DNA of 64,000 bases from Clavelina lepadiformis (taxonomy: Eukaryota > Chordata > Ascidiacea > Aplousobranchia > Clavelinidae): NCBI RefSeq assembly GCF_947623445.1, contig NC_135241.1, forward strand, positions 498,501 through 562,500, read 5' to 3'. The notes under the pieces were generated by a model. That model had not been told where the DNA came from. It searched no databases and saw only the letters and a list, made by a program, of their open reading frames with translations. Within the stretch, counting starts at the first letter, position 1. Every line of letters begins with the position of its first letter. Positions 60,688-64,000 of the stretch are shown here, one piece after another. A program made the position numbers and the translations under genes.

Positions 60688-62565
60688 TTTGACCAGTCAA
60701 TGAGATGTTATCGATACTGAAAATGGCTTCATAAAACACAAAAAACCAAAGTTGAAAGAATCTAAGAAACAAATTAAAGCAATTTATCATTCCTTCAGCT
60801 TCTGTTTGAACGAAAATCTGTCATTTAAATTTATTTATGAAAAATATGCTTCTTGTACCAATAAAGCTGCCACTTCCATTAAACAATGAGCAAATATTTA
60901 TTTTATACAACAATCTAACTTCGACTAACAAAAATAAAATTGTCTTAGGTTAAAATGCACAATGCACATACAACGTCTATAAGATAAGGGAATCCTAATT
61001 ATCCTACATTGTTATGCCATCATAGCTTCATATCATGACAAACAAAATAGAAAGAAATTTATCACAAGTTGAGCGCTCAACCATACAAGAAATACCGCAA
61101 GAGGACCGCCGGTTTAAATGCTTGTTGATACATGATAAGTCAGAATTACCCAAAGCCAATGTTAAATATATGAAGGTATTAGTTCCGCCAAGGCAGACTT
61201 AAGCTAGCACTGCAACAGATGAATGTGAGCATACATACTAATATGTGTCACCAATCTTCAGCATAGGAAAGTTATACAAGTTGTCACACTGCAACCAAAT
61301 CAATATTTTGAGGTAGATAAGAAGAGTTTGGGTTTTTCAACGTTGCCAACATTGTCACTAAATCCAATTCAATTCACAGGATAATCCACAAGTGGAAAGA
61401 AATGAGTCATCACAAAACAAACAATGCTGTGTAAGAAATCAAACACCGCGCAAACATGAGAATTGTGCACTAGATAGCACACTACAAGAATTTTGGCAGC
61501 AAAAACTGTTTGACAGAAAACATTTGCAACAAATGGGAATATCAACTGTCCTTTGTCAAAAAAAACCTGCTAATTGCTTATTCATAGTTTCCAACGCCAT
61601 AATTTCCAATTATAATCCAAAGCCGGTTATGGTACAAATTTATAACAAACATGATACAGATGAAGCCTTCTATAAATAGCACATTACATAATCAAGCCAA
61701 CACAAGTCTTTTTAAGTTTCAATCTTTTTAGAGTTGCATCAAAATATACCGGTAAATGAAGCAACCTGATACAAGTAACTTAAACCCATGATGCACTGAG
61801 TTCTATTCCCAATGCCAACAACTCATCTCAAAGTTGTAAGTAGATTAAAAACTGGTTTCATTGGAAAATAACAACTATGTATGATATATAAATTTTTTCA
61901 GTTACCTTTAATTGACACGACCAATTTCTTTCTTTTCCACTGTCAACCAGAAAACAACAAACTTGCAAATGTCTTATTCAGATCATTCCTGCTTTAACCT
62001 AATAAAAAAATATTATTACAAAATCAACAAATCAAAACACGCAAACATGGAAACAGATGCAAAACAAAACTTACGAACGCCTAAAACGTACTTAAAACAA
62101 AACGTAGGCCATAAAACGTAGGCCAAATAACATCATAAATATGACTGGCTAAAAGTAATGGTTCAATCTTTGAATTGCACTTGGATGAAGCATGGACATT
62201 GTGCACAAACTAACAAGACTTAACAAGGAAGTAATTGAAAATTGCAGTTTGTTGCCGTGCTAGTTGTTATCAGCAAAATATTACCGTCATTATTTCAATG
62301 CACGTTTTAAGCCTCTCTGGCTTTGTCACTTTATCCAGAGCATTAGTGCATGCTCATAGCAACTGGCATTGTTATTCCGTCCTTACAGCGACAAAAAATA
62401 AAAACGACTGAATAAAACTCATTTCATTTTCAGGTACAGGATATGGAACTGCAAGAAATCTTTTAAGCAAGCTCATTTTTCAAGTAAAGCGAGGATTGAA
62501 TCTTAAATAAAAACAAGTTTAAAATAAATACGGCAGAACAGTCTGAGCATTTCTAAAATGGAAAA
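60688..62565. other. Intergenic, no gene recognised
   Basis: Contains repeat copy 61635-61796. The plus-strand frame 61392-61679 runs into that repeat and is not considered a gene; 61912-62121 is also unsupported. Confidence 0.45.
61635..61796 (+). repeat. 160-bp direct repeat, copy 2
   Basis: See 58356-58516; differs at only a few positions. Confidence 0.75.
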
Positions 62566-63682
62566 TCACCGTTGGGGCAATTTATCAATTTTTACTTCTA
62601 AACATTTCATCTTTTGTGTGAGCCAAGTTAATTTCTCTGACGTTGTTTTTTCAAAGGAACTGAAACGTTGCTCAAATCCACGAAGTAAATGTAAAATTTC
62701 CTGCATGGTGCAGTCATTCGTCGAAACATTGCAGTGTTTATTGATGCTGATATTGTTCAAGTCAACTGGCATTGCTTCCTCTATATCTGCCAGCATAGGT
62801 GGACCTGGGATACTACAGAATGTCTTGATGTTTTGAAATGTAGCCGCTATGTTTTCTTTAAATATATCCGTCATGTCGTGGTCATCTTCACGAAGTGGGT
62901 TGTCTTTTGCGATAGTTCGCGGCAACTCTACACTACTCTGGCAGCACGGGATGAATGGAACAAATTTTTTCCTGGATTTGGTATCTATGGATTCGTGGTG
63001 GGCCACCTCCCGGTAAAACTTGTCATATCCTTCGCTAGCGACAGACGAGTGAGTCGCGATCCACAAAATGCAGCAGCAGTTGTCGATAAAAGGGAATAAT
63101 TTGTTTGTTTTTGCTTCTCCGCTTGCACTCACAAACTCTTGAAAAACAGAAATCTTATAATCCAGCTTTTCCAATTTCTCTTTCACTCGACGACTGATTG
63201 TGATGTCATCATCGTCGCAGAGAATTCCAAAATGATACTGAAGATATAATTTAATTTCAACAACAAGTGTTGCATTTTATAAACCACATTTCTGCATACA
63301 CCTGTATGACATTGCATGTATTATGCTGGAAATTTTATCAAAATATAAAACTTATGAACCATGAGATGTTTTGCTGTAAAAATGCATTGTGGCATTTGGC
63401 ATAGCATCTGTGCATATACAGCCCCACCTTACACAAACAATGCTGCGCTTGTTTAACTAAGAACTTAAAGCACCATGTATATACATTTTAATCAACTACA
63501 ACTTCACAATTTGAAAATGACATTAGACAAAAGGTATCTATAAATCTTGATCATCAATTATTAACTAAACAGGTCATGGAACCTCTACCGCAACCATTGC
63601 AGAGATTATTGTTATATTTGCTCAGCTTCACCTGGTTATGCTGCCATTGTTGTTGGGATGAAGTTGATGAAACATCGGACAT
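62566..63682 (-). CDS. TIR-like protein with C-terminal coiled coil
   Basis: Exons (minus strand) 63682-63632 (MSDVSSTSSQQQWQHNQ) and 63237-62566; 723 nt, 240 residues, phase-0 intron. After the start exon comes the X domain (YHFGILCDDDDITISRRV, KISVFQEFVSASG, CCILWIATHSSVASEGYDKF, HHESI). About 70 residues follow with heptad-like hydrophobics (MQEILHLLRGFEQRFSSFEK, LTWLTQKMKCLEVKIDKL) that should form a coiled coil, suggesting oligomerisation. The X domain resembles the one ending the Death-Death gene at 18802-20537 (both have SEGYDKF). The upstream sequence beyond 63682 was not resolved into further exons, and the ATG fits the pattern of the neighbouring genes. Confidence 0.78.
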
Positions 63683-64000
63683 GTCGGCTTCAACGATTAC
63701 ACAACCTGTAAATAAAAAGATCAGAAAAAAGTTATATGCTAACAACCAATTAGTCTTTGTTTTTAGAACAAACCTGTTGGAATGATGCATTGATTTGATG
63801 GTTTGTTGATGACACATACACAGTAGATCACTCATAAATCAAATTCCAAACTTCTAAATTTACACATTCATTTTTTAAATCACTTTTTAATAAAGCTTAA
63901 CCAGTCTGCCAAGCTCCACCTAAAATAAAAATTATTACGACTAGAAGTGCAAGTGAAAGTGATAAGACAAAAATAAATCACATATTCAGAAGCATAAAAC
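63683..64000. other. Upstream flank, nothing recognised
   Basis: The 5' side of the last TIR-like gene in the window. An acceptor-like tract (tttacag) ends 26 bp before the start ATG, so an untranslated first exon may lie beyond. Confidence 0.35.

Noticed and set aside
61392..61679. 95-codon plus-strand frame
   Set aside because: It runs into the direct repeat at 61635-61796, and the repeat's other copy (58356) does not maintain a related frame. It is antisense to the gene cluster with no domain.

Overview
The window is AT-rich metazoan genomic DNA: genes have many short exons with GT-AG introns and are interleaved with DNA transposons and retroelements. The gene content (canonical TIR domains beside death domains, a stand-alone GCN2-type eIF2-alpha kinase, large tandem families) suits an invertebrate with an expanded innate-immune repertoire. 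A marine deuterostome such as an ascidian is plausible, but the species cannot be fixed from this sequence alone.

Left part (1-18.4 kb) is repeat-rich. It holds four full or partial copies of one C2H2 zinc-finger gene in opposite orientations (an intact 3-exon copy at 1741-2869 on +; decayed or partial copies at 9483-10623, 12911-13249 and 14653-14982 on -; and a short exon fragment at 3237-3431). It also holds a complete Ty3/gypsy retrotransposon (3502-8048) with apparently identical LTRs and a 5-bp target duplication, a TA-flanked MITE (544-1500) whose empty site is present in a related repeat near 17.08 kb, an 80-bp tandem repeat, a pair of inverted arms, and the 3' end of a LINE.

Right part (18.8-63.7 kb) is a single-orientation (minus strand) immune-type cluster. 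Its building block is a divergent TIR-like domain of about 130-150 residues (called 'X' here), nearly always one phase 0-0 exon, with core signatures GI(F/I/L).H..D, C..(L/F)WIA(S/T)..S and GY.KY. It occurs in ten places. Read in the direction of transcription (right to left) the genes are: X + helical tail (62566-63682); X (59233-60687); X (55421-57500); X + TIR (51781-54257); X + TIR (48286-50815); X (46272-47009); an intact GCN2-like kinase (37819-40693) with an X exon just downstream (37004-37435); Death-Death-X-TIR (30339-35308); a deleted kinase joined to an X fragment (26738-27874); Death-Death-X without TIR (22846-25016); an orphan X/Death fragment (22240-22731); and Death-Death-X (18802-20537).

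The Death-containing region is a set of segmental duplications: about 19.3-22.5, 22.8-28.7 and 33.1-41.4 kb share most of their sequence. Breakpoints of these duplications removed the TIR from one copy, cut a kinase and fused the rest, in frame, to an X domain. The inferred theme is a recently amplified TIR/Death/eIF2-alpha-kinase signalling locus whose exon phases allow domain shuffling. All gene models were spliced by eye and none was checked against transcripts.
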